From contig NZ_JASBQE010000002.1 in assembly GCF_029960785.1 (NCBI RefSeq), positions 290,466 through 354,465 on the forward strand: a stretch of 64,000 nucleotides of DNA, given 5' to 3'. Positions within the stretch are counted from its first letter, which is position 1. Each line of letters opens with the position of its first letter. The position numbers and the translations under genes were made by a program. The notes beneath the pieces were generated by a model that saw only the letters and a list, made by a program, of their open reading frames with translations, was not told the origin of the DNA and made no database searches. Positions 52,941-63,863 of the stretch are shown here, in pieces. This DNA comes from Polyangium sp. 15x6 (lineage in GTDB: Bacteria; Myxococcota_A; Polyangia; Polyangiales; Polyangiaceae).

Positions 52941-53636
52941 TCACTGGCACTTGCCGCCGAGACACTTGCCGCTCAGGCATTCGATGCCCATCGTGCACGC
53001 CTGATCGGCGACGTTCTTGCAGGCGCCCTTGCCGTCGCAAACCGAGGTGCCGCCGCCGCACGTGCGGTCCTCGTGGGTCTCGTTCTCCGGGACGTAGGCG
53101 CAGATGCCCACGGAGCCTTCGAGATCACAGCGGACACACGCGGCGCCACACGCCTCGTTGCAGCACACGCCGCCCGAGCAGAAGCCGGTCGCGCAATCGC
53201 CTTCCTTTCCACAGGCGAGGCCCTGGGTGCACGGACCGCAGGAGCCGCCGCCGCAGTCGACGTCGGTCTCGTGGCCATTGCGGATGCCGTCGCTGCAGCT
53301 CACGCACGTGCCCATGACGCAGGACTGGCCCGCGGCCGCGTCGCATTGCGGTCCACACGTGCTGCGCGCGCCCGGGAGCACCTCCTCACAGGTCCAGCAG
53401 AGCTCGACCTCGCACGCGCTATCGCAGCCGTCGCCCGGCGCCGAATTGCCATCGTCGCACGCTTCCTTGCCCTGGCGGACGCCGTCCCCGCAGCGCGACT
53501 CGAGCGCGCTGACGCCCAGGTCGCGCCCCGACGGCACGAGATCCTCGAGGAATTCGCCCTCGATCATGCAGCCGTAGCCGGAAAGTGCGCAAGCCACGAT
53601 CCACAAAAAATCACGTTCAACTCGTTTACGCGCCAT
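52941..53636 (-). CDS. Cys-rich lipoprotein with DUF4215-type repeat
   Basis: A 231-aa predicted exported protein. The signal contains a lipobox-like CALSGYGC. The first unit is a DUF4215/Myxococcus Cys-rich repeat: CGDGVRQGKEACDDGNSAPG, then GDGCDSACEVE. More Cys-rich units follow, such as CSDGIRNGHETDVDCGGGSC and CNEACGAACVRCDLEGSVG. Such proteins are typical myxobacterial surface proteins, probably held by disulfides; some relatives mediate cell-cell recognition. A strong intrinsic terminator follows the stop. Confidence 0.88.
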   Translation of the reverse strand: MARKRVERDFLWIVACALSGYGCMIEGEFLEDLVPSGRDLGVSALESRCGDGVRQGKEACDDGNSAPGDGCDSACEVELCWTCEEVLPGARSTCGPQCDAAAGQSCVMGTCVSCSDGIRNGHETDVDCGGGSCGPCTQGLACGKEGDCATGFCSGGVCCNEACGAACVRCDLEGSVGICAYVPENETHEDRTCGGGTSVCDGKGACKNVADQACTMGIECLSGKCLGGKCQ

Positions 53637-53680
53637 GACGACATACCCCCGAAAAAGTCAGAACCGGATGTACGCCTCGG

Positions 53681-54181
53681 TCAGAAGAGAACCTGGACGC
53701 CGAGGAGCCCGCCCTGGAAGAGCACCACCGCCTGGGGCGCGGGCCCCTTCTTTGCCGTCGACACGTCGTCTTCGACGTTGATGGCATAAAGGGCCGTCCC
53801 GAAGCCCGCGACGCCGGCGCCGATGAACGACAGGATCGAGGCGTTCGCGAGGAATGCCATGTCGCGCTGCATGTCATTGAAACCGCCGGGGCAGCTCCGG
53901 CAGGGATCGGACCGGAGCCGCTCGCTCTCCGCGTCGATCGTCGCCGCCGCGGCGCCAAGGCCAATGCCGAACGAGGCGAAGAGCACGGTCGCCGCGACGC
54001 CGCCCTCGATGACCTCCTCGGCGCCCCTGTCGGGCGTGATGGGCGGCGGCACCGAGACCTCCCAGGGCTCGCGGCAGAGGCCGTTCGCCGAATGGCAGAG
54101 CCCGCCCGCGAGGACCACGAGCGATAGAATGCCCCGCACGACCACGCGCCCCAGACCCCTCGCGTTCTCACGAGAATGCAT
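53681..54181 (-). CDS. Hypothetical membrane protein
   Basis: A 166-aa protein with an N-terminal hydrophobic segment (VVVRGILSLVVLAGGL) likely to be a signal peptide. A Pro-rich part with three Cys follows (LCHSANGLCREPW and DPCRSCPGG). Two more hydrophobic helices come next (GGVAATVLFASFGIGLGAA; ASILSFIGAGVAGFGTALYAI) and a hydrophobic end. Function unknown. ATG 54181 has GGGGGGAA upstream. It lies upstream of the Cys-rich lipoprotein on the same strand (44-base gap), so the two may be co-transcribed. Confidence 0.72.
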   Translation of the reverse strand: MHSRENARGLGRVVVRGILSLVVLAGGLCHSANGLCREPWEVSVPPPITPDRGAEEVIEGGVAATVLFASFGIGLGAAAATIDAESERLRSDPCRSCPGGFNDMQRDMAFLANASILSFIGAGVAGFGTALYAINVEDDVSTAKKGPAPQAVVLFQGGLLGVQVLF

Positions 54182-54312
54182 CGTTCCCCCCATGACGCCC
54201 AATCTCTAGCACCCGCCGGGGGGCCGTACGAGCCAATGCTCGCGGCGCGGCGCGCTCGCACGGCCTACGTCCGGCGCGCCAGGGGATTTCGTATGTCGAG
54301 AAAAACTGCCGT

Positions 54313-55920
54313 TCAGCGTTCTTCGGGGTCGAAGAGCGCGCCGGGGTTCATGATTCCGGCAGGGTCGACGGCGCGCTTGGCGGCACGGAGCGCGGCCTCG
54401 AATGGCTCGGGTCGCTCGTCGCGAAAGTAGGGGCGGTGCACGCGGCCGACGGCGTGGTGGTGGGTGATGGTGCCGCCCGACGCGAGGATCGCGCGGCTCG
54501 CGGCGTCCTTGATGGCCGCCCACGTCTCGAGCTCGTGACCTTCGAGCGCGGGGCCGAGGAACGTGTAATACGGCGCGGGTCCGTCCGGATACACGTGGGT
54601 GAAACGTCGCGCGAGAACGCCGCCGCCCAGAGCGCGCTGCAGGGCCGGGAGCACGGCTTCGTGCACGGCGAAGTCGAGCTCCTCGAATTTGTCCCACGTA
54701 CACGCCGTCTCGAACGTGTCCGCGAGGACGCCGAGGGAGACGAGCGCGCTCTGCAGGTACGGCGCGCGGAAAAACGATTGCTTGTACGTCGCCTGCGCTC
54801 GTGCCCCCTCGCCGCGATCCTCGCGCAGCACCGGTCCTTCGGGACAAACGCCACCCGCCTCGGTCGTGATTTCGAGGGCCCGGTTCATCGAGGGCCCGAG
54901 CGGATGATCCGCCGATTCGAAGGCGAGGAGCAGCACGGCCCCGCCGTCGACGAAGACGCCGCCGATCAGGGCGTCCGTTCGATCGAGCAATCGGCAATTC
55001 GAGGGGTAGAGGCCCGATTGCGCGAGCATGCGGCACGCTTTGACGCCGTCCGCGAAGTGCGGGAACGTCACGCTCGCCGAGGCCCGGTACCGGGGCCGCG
55101 CCTGCAAGCGCACCCAGGCTTCCGTGATGACGCCGAGGATCCCCTCGGAGCCGAGCGCGAGCCGATCCGGGCTCGGCCCCGCGCCCGAAGCCGGGAGCCT
55201 GCGGCTCGCCCAGGTGCCGGCGGGTGTGATCATCCGGACGGAGGAGACGAGGTCGTCGATGTGGGTGTAGAGCGTCGCAAAGTGGCCGCCGGCGCGCGTG
55301 GCGATCCAGCCGCCGAGGGTCGAGAATTCGAAGCTCTGCGGGAAATGGCGCAGCGTGAGGCCGTGCGGGGCGAGCTGCTCTTCGAGGACGGGGCCGGTCG
55401 CGCCGGCCTGAATGCGCGCCGATCGCGAGACGGGCTCGATTTCGAGGACCCGATCGAGCCTCCGCATGTCGAGCGAGACCACGCCGCGCGGGCGATCCCC
55501 GACGTTCGCCTCGACGCCCCCGACCACGCTCGTGCCGCCGCCATACGGGATGACGGCGATGCCCTCGGCCGCGCAATGGGCGAGCAAGCGCTCGATGTCC
55601 TCCTCGGACCGAGGAAAGCTCACCCAATCGGGGGCGACCGAGAAATCACCGCGGTAGGCCCGGACGATGTCGCGATACCCCTTGCCGTACGTGTGGAGGA
55701 TGCGGTCCTTCGGCGCGGCGGAGGAAATCGGAGCCAAGGCAGCGGGCGGCGCGACGCGCGGAGGCGGGAGGCGCGCCGATTCGAGGGAGGGCAAGGGCCG
55801 CGGGGAAAACTCCCGGCCGAGCAAAGCGCCGACCTGCATGGCGAGCGCCTGCCGGCCCGATTCGTCCGGAAAAGCGTCCGCGTATCCCCACGCCCAGAAG
55901 CTCCGCTCACGCTCGCTCAT
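54313..55920 (-). CDS. Alkyldihydroxyacetonephosphate synthase-like FAD oxidase
   Basis: A 535-aa flavoprotein of the VAO/FAD_oxidase_C family, close to AGPS, the ether-bond-forming enzyme of ether lipid synthesis. It has the AGPS-type opening FWAWGYADAFPDE and the PP-loop IPYGGGTSVVGGVE. SFEFSTLGGWIATRAGGH and GSEGILGVITEAW lie in the FAD-binding part. The end has TITHHHAVGRVHRPYF with the His cluster used in AGPS catalysis. Myxobacteria make ether lipids during development, so this role fits, but D-lactate or glycolate oxidases are related. It overlaps the AI-2E gene by 14 bases. Confidence 0.86.
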   Translation of the reverse strand: MSERERSFWAWGYADAFPDESGRQALAMQVGALLGREFSPRPLPSLESARLPPPRVAPPAALAPISSAAPKDRILHTYGKGYRDIVRAYRGDFSVAPDWVSFPRSEEDIERLLAHCAAEGIAVIPYGGGTSVVGGVEANVGDRPRGVVSLDMRRLDRVLEIEPVSRSARIQAGATGPVLEEQLAPHGLTLRHFPQSFEFSTLGGWIATRAGGHFATLYTHIDDLVSSVRMITPAGTWASRRLPASGAGPSPDRLALGSEGILGVITEAWVRLQARPRYRASASVTFPHFADGVKACRMLAQSGLYPSNCRLLDRTDALIGGVFVDGGAVLLLAFESADHPLGPSMNRALEITTEAGGVCPEGPVLREDRGEGARAQATYKQSFFRAPYLQSALVSLGVLADTFETACTWDKFEELDFAVHEAVLPALQRALGGGVLARRFTHVYPDGPAPYYTFLGPALEGHELETWAAIKDAASRAILASGGTITHHHAVGRVHRPYFRDERPEPFEAALRAAKRAVDPAGIMNPGALFDPEER

Positions 55921-57031
55921 CGCTCTTCGGCTCCTCCGCGCCCAGCGCGGGCTTGATGCTCGGCGGACCCACGGGCGGCTCGGCCGGCGCGTCCGCAGGC
56001 GCGCTCGAATCGAGGAGCATGGCCATCCAGCGCGTCTTGTCGCTGCCTTCGAGGAGGATACGCGCCACCATCGTGAGGGGAACGGAGAGGAACATGCCCG
56101 CCGGTCCCCAGAGCCAGCCCCAGAACAGGAGGGAGAGAAACACCACGGTCGCCGACAATCCGAGCCTGCGGCCCATCCAAGCAGGTTCGAGGATGTTGCC
56201 GAGCACCGTGTGCACCACGAGAAACCCCGCCGAGACGGCCAGCGCCCGCCCCGGGCCATGCGAGAGGAGCGCGAAGAAGACGGGCGGCGCCCCAGCGATG
56301 ATCGCGCCGACATTGGGGATGTAGTTCAAAAGGAACGCGACGAGGCCCCAGAGCAGCGCGAAATCCACGCCGAGGACATAGACGATGAGGCCCGCGAGGA
56401 GGCCGACCGCGATGCTGATGACGGTCTTGATGAAGAGGTAGTTCTGCACATCGCCGACGATCCCCGGGAAGAGGCCCACGTAGCCGCCGCGCTCGCCCGC
56501 GAGGGCCCGGAGCTTGCGCGAGAACGTGCGCGACTCGAAGAGCATGAAGCCGAGGATGAGCAGGACGATGAAGATGTTCGAGACGAGCCCCGCCAGATCA
56601 CGGATCATCCCAGCGCCAAACGAGAGCATGGTGCCAGGCGAGATCATCTGGGTGATGGCCCCCCGAGGGACATGGACGTTGTGTCCGCGCAGCCAAGTCG
56701 TGAGCTCCACGGCGATGATGTCGATCCGAGCCTGGTAACGAGGCACGGCCTCACCGAACTCGGTCGCCGAGCCCGCAACGACGGACGCACCCGCGCTGAG
56801 GACGGCAATGTTCGCGAGGAGGACGAGCGTGGCAGCAACCGGCTCGGGGACACATCGCTTCTCGAGCCACGCGAGCGGCGGAGCGCTGACGACGGCAAGC
56901 AAGAGCGCCATCATGAACGGCACGAGCACGCTCGCAGCCGCATGGAGGGCCGCGACGATGACCACGAAGGCAGCAATCTGCAGGAGAACGTCAGAGCGAG
57001 ACGGGACGCGCTTGTCCAAGGCGGAGGCCAT
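55907..57031 (-). CDS. AI-2E family transporter
   Basis: A 374-aa membrane protein of the AI-2E/PerM exporter family, with about eight helices. Family features include SVLVPFMMALLLAVVSAPPL, a periplasmic helix region (YQARIDIIAVELTTWL), LLNYIPNVGAIIAGAPPVF, LEPAWMGRRLGLS and LFWGWLWGPAGMFLSVPLT. Members move small molecules or sodium/proton; the substrate here is unknown. It is transcribed toward the AGPS-like gene with a 14-base overlap. Its promoter region abuts repeat copy G. Confidence 0.93.
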   Translation of the reverse strand: MASALDKRVPSRSDVLLQIAAFVVIVAALHAAASVLVPFMMALLLAVVSAPPLAWLEKRCVPEPVAATLVLLANIAVLSAGASVVAGSATEFGEAVPRYQARIDIIAVELTTWLRGHNVHVPRGAITQMISPGTMLSFGAGMIRDLAGLVSNIFIVLLILGFMLFESRTFSRKLRALAGERGGYVGLFPGIVGDVQNYLFIKTVISIAVGLLAGLIVYVLGVDFALLWGLVAFLLNYIPNVGAIIAGAPPVFFALLSHGPGRALAVSAGFLVVHTVLGNILEPAWMGRRLGLSATVVFLSLLFWGWLWGPAGMFLSVPLTMVARILLEGSDKTRWMAMLLDSSAPADAPAEPPVGPPSIKPALGAEEPKSDERA

Positions 57032-57065
57032 CCTAGCCGGCCAAGCCGCCTCGCGCACCCCCCCC

Positions 57066-57420
57066 GTAGCGTAGCGCCGCGCCGGGGTTTCACCCCGGAC
57101 CCCGACCAGGGGTTGTCCACCCCTGGACCCGGACCAGCGCAAGCGCTGGACTCGGGGTCGATGAACTGCGCGATGCGCAGTTCATCGAACGGGCCAGGTC
57201 AAGACCGGCGACGGGCTGCCCGTCGAGACCGCAGCGTTGACGTGTCTGCTCGCGCTGCTGTCTCAGCAGGCAACGCGGTTCGTGGTCTTGTCACGGGCCC
57301 GTCGGATGAACCGCGCATCGCGCGGTTCATCCGCCCTCGGTCCAGGCCGTGCCTGGTCCGGGGTGCAGGGGGCGGACAGCCCCCTGCTGGGGTGCGGGGC
57401 AACGCCCCGCTCCGCGCCGC
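57066..57420. repeat. Four-hairpin repeat, inverted pair, copy G
   Basis: Composite element. Forward arm: CCGGGGT-TTC-ACCCCGG, AGGGGT-TGTCC-ACCCCT, CCAGCGC-AA-GCGCTGG, palindrome TCGATGAACTGCGC at 57158-57188. Reverse arm: a fourth palindrome class, CGGATGAACCGCGC, at 57303-57333, then CCAGGC-CGT-GCCTGG, CAGGGGGC-GGACA-GCCCCCTG and GCGGGGC-AAC-GCCCCGC. The different arms keep pairing with changed bases. Confidence 0.88.
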
Positions 57421-57429
57421 TCCGCGCTC

Positions 57430-58218
<789 letters not shown>

Positions 58219-58444
58219 CACGCTACCTCCCCAAGTCGGGCGGAAAGCCGCCGTCGGCTGCCCGCGCCAAGTCATGCGACCCTCTACGATGCTTCGAAGC
58301 TCGTAGCGGGGGTCACCAAAGGGAATTCGTGAAGAGACCTTCGAGAGTCGCGGACGGAATTTGACCATCGACGCGCGCCTCGAATAGGTGCGCCGCGCCC
58401 CTCGTGGGCCTTCCCGCGCCTTCGTCCCGCGTGTACAACGAGAC

Positions 58445-59614
58445 ATGCTTCGAAACGAAATTGGCTCGGTGGGGCGATGGGGGCGTGTTCTGGGCGTGAT
58501 CGGCGCCCTTACTTTGCTTGCGGCCTGCGGGTCGGGCAATGGGGAGACCGGGAGCGGGGGCAACGGCGCCGGCGGCAGTGGTGCCTCCGGCGGCAGCGGC
58601 GGTAGCGGTGGCGGGGGCATCGGCGGTAGCGGTGGCGGGGGCATCGGCGGCAGCGGCGGCGGGGGCGTCGGCGGCAGCGGCGGCTCCGGCGGGTCGGGCA
58701 CGCCGTCCGGCCTCTTCGAGGCGCCGAATCCCTGGAACAAGGACGTCTCGGCCCTGCCGAAGAACGCCGAGTCGGACACGATCACGGGCTGGCTCGAGAG
58801 CAATGGCGGCTGGGGCGCGGGCGCGTTCCGGATCGATTTCAGCATCGAGCTGCTCCAGGCGGATGCGAACACCGAGATGCGCACGTTCCAGACCACGGAC
58901 GATTTCTACAATCCGGATTGCGAGCACGTCCCCTTCCCCGTCCCCGCGGGCGGCGCGATCGAGGGCGAGCAGGGCTACGAGTGCGTCAACGACGGCGATT
59001 GCCACCTGCTCGTCGTGCACCAGCCGACGAAGACGCTTTATGAAATGTGGCGGGCGAACATCGTGGGCAACACGTTCTACGGCGGCTGCGCCGTGACGTG
59101 GAACCTGACGAAGTCGTACCCGCCGAACCTGCGCGGCGAGGGCTGCACCTCCGCGGATGCGGGCGGCTTCCCCATCTCGGCGATGTTGTTCTCGGCGGAC
59201 GAGGTGGCGGCGGGGTCGATCGACCACGCGATCCGGTTCATCCTGCCGAACGCGCGCATTCGCGACAACGTGTACGTGCATCCGGGCACGCACAGCACGG
59301 GCCCGACGTCCGGCGGCCCGAACGCGCCGCCCTACGGCGTGCGCTTCCGGCTGCGCGCGGATTACCCGCTCGACACGCTGCCGTCCGAGGGCGCGCGCGT
59401 CATCGCGCGGGGGCTGCAGAAGTACGGCATGTTCCTGGCCGACGCGGGCAACATCGCGCTCACGGCGCAGAGCGATCGGTTCACGACCCACAAATGGGAC
59501 GAGGTCGGCGTGGACTCCTACGCGCTCGCGGACATCCAGCCCTCGGACTTCGAGGTCGTCGACATGGGCGACCCGATTCAGTGGAGCGGGGACTGCGTGC
59601 TGAACCCGAAGTGA
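58445..59614 (+). CDS. Hypothetical secreted lipoprotein with Gly-rich tether
   Basis: A 389-aa predicted lipoprotein (GVIGALTLLAACGSG) with a GGSGGSGGGGIGG-type tether encoded by imperfect DNA repeats (58555-58700). The mature domain starts FEAPNPWNKDVSALPKNAES and contains CEHVPFPVPAGG, YECVNDGDCHLLVVHQPTKT, MWRANIVGNTFYGG, VYVHPGTHSTGPTSGG and WDEVGVDSYALADIQPSDFE. It looks like a beta-rich extracellular protein of a kind common in bacteria and fungi with unknown activity. ATG 58445 was chosen because it directly precedes the signal peptide. Confidence 0.85.
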   Translation: MLRNEIGSVGRWGRVLGVIGALTLLAACGSGNGETGSGGNGAGGSGASGGSGGSGGGGIGGSGGGGIGGSGGGGVGGSGGSGGSGTPSGLFEAPNPWNKDVSALPKNAESDTITGWLESNGGWGAGAFRIDFSIELLQADANTEMRTFQTTDDFYNPDCEHVPFPVPAGGAIEGEQGYECVNDGDCHLLVVHQPTKTLYEMWRANIVGNTFYGGCAVTWNLTKSYPPNLRGEGCTSADAGGFPISAMLFSADEVAAGSIDHAIRFILPNARIRDNVYVHPGTHSTGPTSGGPNAPPYGVRFRLRADYPLDTLPSEGARVIARGLQKYGMFLADAGNIALTAQSDRFTTHKWDEVGVDSYALADIQPSDFEVVDMGDPIQWSGDCVLNPK

Positions 59615-59710
59615 AGGATGGGATCGAGCGCGCGGGCGTCCTCCGGAGCTCCCGCGCGCCCCGATCCCCCGACGAAAGTCGGCTCGAGAAGCCAAGAGGT
59701 ACGTTCGTCG

Positions 59711-60829
59711 TCAAAGCATCTCGGGGAAGCCGCGGAAGTACGCCTCGAAATGCAAGACGAACGGGTACGTCTGGAGCTCGTAACGAAAGCCCTGGATGGG
59801 CGCGATCGGGACGTCCATCGGCAGGTCCCCCGCGCAGCCATGGGTGAAGATCCAGGTCTCGATGGCTTGCCCCGTCGGGGCGTCCCGCCGCGCGACGCGC
59901 TCGAGCCGCGCTCCGGACCAAGCGACGTCGGTGATGAACTTCTGCGTGCCCTGATCGAAGACGTCCCACGTGCGCCGGACGAGCCGCCCCGCCTCGTACT
60001 CGAAGTCGACCGACTGGTCGAGCACGCCGTCCCCTTTCGTATCGTACTCGATGCGCGCGATGAGCCCGCCTTCGTTCCAGAAGACGCGATCGACGTAATC
60101 GATCTGGCCGTCGCCGTCGGCGTCGAAATCACGCCGCGAGACGTGCCCCGCCGCGAGGTCGTCATAGAAAAAATCCTCCGTAACGATCTGCTCGCCGTTC
60201 ATGTACACGCTCTCGGCCTTCACGAGCCACTGGCCCGCCGCGTAGGACTGGCGAAAGACGTATTCTTCCGTGCCATCGCCATCGCTGTCCCGGCCCACTT
60301 CGAGGACGAACGGCTCGCCGTCGAGATACCGGTACCGCGCGACGCTGGAGAGGGCCCCGTCCTTCCAGAACTCGTCTCGCTCGGGTTTGCCCGCGGCGTC
60401 GAAGAAGAAGCGTGATTCGCTGTGCGTGTCGCCCTCGGGTTTCGAGGCGACGTAGGTGATGCGCACGACGCGATCCTCGTCGTCCCATTCCCAGGTCATC
60501 TCGCGATGAGGAGCGCCGAGGCGGTCATCCTCGACCGTCTGCGCGACGCGGCGGCCTTTCGCGTCGTAGTCACGCTTCACGAGGAAGAGTTGCTTACCGT
60601 CCGCCGTCCGCTCGACGTACTGGAGGATGCGGCCGCCTTCGTCGTAATGGTAGACCGCGCTCATACGAGCGTCGTCGTCGAGCCGGTAGTCGATCCGGTT
60701 CGTGCAGACCGCCCCGGGGACCTCGTCGTCCTCCACGCCCTCCACGGGCGCATCCGTGGCGGCGGGGCCGCCGCAGCCGAGCAAGGCAAGCGCTATCGGG
60801 GAGAGAGCGAGCATGCGAGGGGGGAGCAT
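59711..60829 (-). CDS. YD-repeat-like lipoprotein
   Basis: A 372-aa predicted lipoprotein (LALSPIALALLGC) built of repeated beta-hairpin units similar to YD/RHS repeats: YHYDEGGRILQYVER, RDYDAKGRRVAQTVED, RFFFDAAGKPERDEFWK, FFYDDLAAGHVSRRDFDADG and FEYEAGRLVRRTWD. Two calcium-loop-like stretches (GRDSDGDGTEEY, DADGDGQIDY) sit within. There is no toxin tail, so it is not a full RHS toxin; probably a small outer-surface protein. In-frame starts are ATG 60829, ATG 60814 and GTG 60844. Confidence 0.83.
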   Translation of the reverse strand: MLPPRMLALSPIALALLGCGGPAATDAPVEGVEDDEVPGAVCTNRIDYRLDDDARMSAVYHYDEGGRILQYVERTADGKQLFLVKRDYDAKGRRVAQTVEDDRLGAPHREMTWEWDDEDRVVRITYVASKPEGDTHSESRFFFDAAGKPERDEFWKDGALSSVARYRYLDGEPFVLEVGRDSDGDGTEEYVFRQSYAAGQWLVKAESVYMNGEQIVTEDFFYDDLAAGHVSRRDFDADGDGQIDYVDRVFWNEGGLIARIEYDTKGDGVLDQSVDFEYEAGRLVRRTWDVFDQGTQKFITDVAWSGARLERVARRDAPTGQAIETWIFTHGCAGDLPMDVPIAPIQGFRYELQTYPFVLHFEAYFRGFPEML

Positions 60830-60863
60830 CCCCCGAGGGTACACGCCGAAGCGCCCGGAAGGT

Positions 60864-62042
<1,179 letters not shown>

Positions 62043-62102
62043 GGGTGGCTCGATACCACGGCGAGCCCTCGGGCAGGAAGCGCCGTGCTACTCTCTGCCC
62101 TC

Positions 62103-62870
62103 ATGAGCATCGAGCAGGCCGGAAAGCTCATCGCCGAGGCGCGGTCGGCTCTGTTCATCACGGGCGCGGGTATCTCCGCGGCGTCGGGGATCCCGACCTA
62201 CCGCGGCGTGGGCGGGCTCTACGGCGATCGCGTGACCGACGAGGGCATGCGCATCGAAGAGGCGCTCTCCGGCCCGGTGTTCCGTCGCTCGCCGGAGCTC
62301 ACGTGGAAGTACATCCACCAGATCGAGCAGGCCTGCCGCGGCGCCGCGCCGAACGCCGCGCACCGGGTGCTCGCGCGCATCGAGGAGCGTCTTTCGCGGA
62401 GCTGGGTGCTCACGCAGAACGTCGACGGCTTCCACCGCGCCGCCGGCTCGCGCAACGTGATCGACATCCACGGCGACATCCACCGGCTGCTCTGCACGAG
62501 CTGCACATTCACCGAGGTCGTCGAGGACTACGCGCATCTCGACCCCTGCCCTCGCTGCACCGAGTGCGAAAAAGTGCTGCGGCCCGACGTCGTGCTCTTC
62601 GGCGAGATGCTCCCGCGCGCGAAGATCGAGCGGCTGCAGCGCGAGCTCGAGCGTGGCTTCGACGTGCTCGTCTCGGTGGGCACGTCGAGCCTCTTCCCGT
62701 ACATCGCCGAGCCCATGATCGAAGCGGCGAGGCGCGGCGTGCCCACGATCGAGGTGAACCCCGAGCCGACGGTCGTCTCGCACGCAGTCGCGCTGCGGTT
62801 GCCGATGGGCGCCGTGGAGGCGCTCGAAGGCATCTGGCGCGTCGTCGAGAGCAAGCCGGCCCGCGCGTGA
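62103..62870 (+). CDS. SIR2-family NAD-dependent protein deacylase
   Basis: A 255-aa sirtuin that removes acyl groups from lysine using NAD. Motifs: GAGISAASGIPTYRG, TQNVDGFH, catalytic His in DIHGDIH, zinc Cys in CTSCTF and CPRCTECEKVLRP, and SVGTSSLFPYIA, then EVNPEPT. Three closely spaced Cys at the second site (CPRCTEC) leave the exact zinc pair open. Bacterial relatives regulate metabolic enzymes such as acetyl-CoA synthetase. ATG 62103 begins MSIEQAGKLIAEAR. Confidence 0.95.
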   Translation: MSIEQAGKLIAEARSALFITGAGISAASGIPTYRGVGGLYGDRVTDEGMRIEEALSGPVFRRSPELTWKYIHQIEQACRGAAPNAAHRVLARIEERLSRSWVLTQNVDGFHRAAGSRNVIDIHGDIHRLLCTSCTFTEVVEDYAHLDPCPRCTECEKVLRPDVVLFGEMLPRAKIERLQRELERGFDVLVSVGTSSLFPYIAEPMIEAARRGVPTIEVNPEPTVVSHAVALRLPMGAVEALEGIWRVVESKPARA

Positions 62871-62903
62871 TCGGGCTCGCCTGAGGCGCCTCCGCATCGG
62901 CCT

Positions 62904-62925
62904 CCTGTCCTCGATCGAGGACAGG
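62904..62925 (+). terminator. Perfect 22-bp palindrome downstream of the sirtuin gene
   Basis: CCTGTCCTCGA / TCGAGGACAGG forms a perfect 11-bp palindrome 33 bases past the sirtuin stop. It has no T-tract, so it may be a weak terminator, a 3' stabiliser or a protein-binding site. Confidence 0.5.
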
Positions 62926-63056
62926 GCCCCTCAGCCTCCTCGTGCATCCTAAACGCCAAACTGCTGGCACATCGGTTGCCTTGCGCGCCGCGCTCGCCAA
63001 GAATCGCGCGAGTCTTTGGGCACCGTCTTCCGGTGCCGCGCTTGTGAGGAGAAGAG

Positions 63057-63857
63057 ATGAGGAACGTGAAGCAGATTCTGGTCGCTCTGGGGCTCGTGGC
63101 GTTCTTGGCCGGCTGCAGCGACGGCGGTAACGAGAACACGGGCGGCGCGGGCGGCGACGGCGGCGCGGGCGGCAGCGGCGGTGCGGGTGGCGCGGGTGGC
63201 GCAGGCGGCGCGGGTGGCAGCGGCGGCGGCGCAGATCTGGAGGCCCTTTACAAGGCCGCCGTCGTCGATGCCTCGGTCCCGGAGGCGGACGAGATCTCCG
63301 ACAAGCTGACGGAGATCCGGCCGGACAACGCCGAGCTCGTGCTCGACGCGAACGGCCGGGTGAAGATGGTCACCTGGACCTCGTATACGGGCTACGACGC
63401 GCTCGTCGGCATGGAGACGACCCTCCCCGTGGAAGTGTGGGTCAGTGCGGCGCCCAAGCTCGCGGAGTTCTGCAAGGCGACGGGTCTCAAGGGCGCCGAG
63501 CTCGACCTGCGGCTGGAGCAACTCCTCGGTCTGCCGCCCGGCAACGGCAAGACCCGCGTCGTGGAGCTCTGGGTCCCGATGAGCGGCATGTTCCGCCCCT
63601 CGCCCGATCTCGAGATCGACGACAACGTCGCCCAGCTCGACTTCCCCGCCGGCACGCCGCAAACGCACATCGACTGGATCACGAACCTGCGAATGACCTC
63701 GTACGGAGACCCCGGATATCCCTGGACGCAGCTCGGCTACACATACGACTGGGTCCCCGGCGGGACCGAAGTCGGCCTGAGCGAGTTCGTCATCAGCAAG
63801 GGAACGATGGTCGCCGTGGCCGCAGTGACGGGCCAGGAAGAGTACTGCGCGCAGTAG
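63057..63857 (+). CDS. Hypothetical lipoprotein with Gly-rich tether
   Basis: A 266-aa predicted lipoprotein: ALGLVAFLAGC, then a Gly/Ala/Ser tether (GGAGGSGGAGGAGGAG). The mature domain (ADLEALYKAAVVDASVPEAD) has mixed strands, RVKMVTWTSYTGYD, VEVWVSAAPKLAEFCK, FPAGTPQTHIDWITN and DWVPGGTEVGLSEFVI. No family is recognised. AGGAGAAG lies just before ATG 63057. It ends right before repeat copy H. Confidence 0.82.
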   Translation: MRNVKQILVALGLVAFLAGCSDGGNENTGGAGGDGGAGGSGGAGGAGGAGGAGGSGGGADLEALYKAAVVDASVPEADEISDKLTEIRPDNAELVLDANGRVKMVTWTSYTGYDALVGMETTLPVEVWVSAAPKLAEFCKATGLKGAELDLRLEQLLGLPPGNGKTRVVELWVPMSGMFRPSPDLEIDDNVAQLDFPAGTPQTHIDWITNLRMTSYGDPGYPWTQLGYTYDWVPGGTEVGLSEFVISKGTMVAVAAVTGQEEYCAQ

Positions 63858-63863
63858 TCACAG

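Noticed and set aside
59711..60829. RHS/YD-repeat polymorphic toxin.
   Set aside because: Only short hairpin repeats, no PxxxxDPxGL core end and no variable toxin tail or immunity gene.
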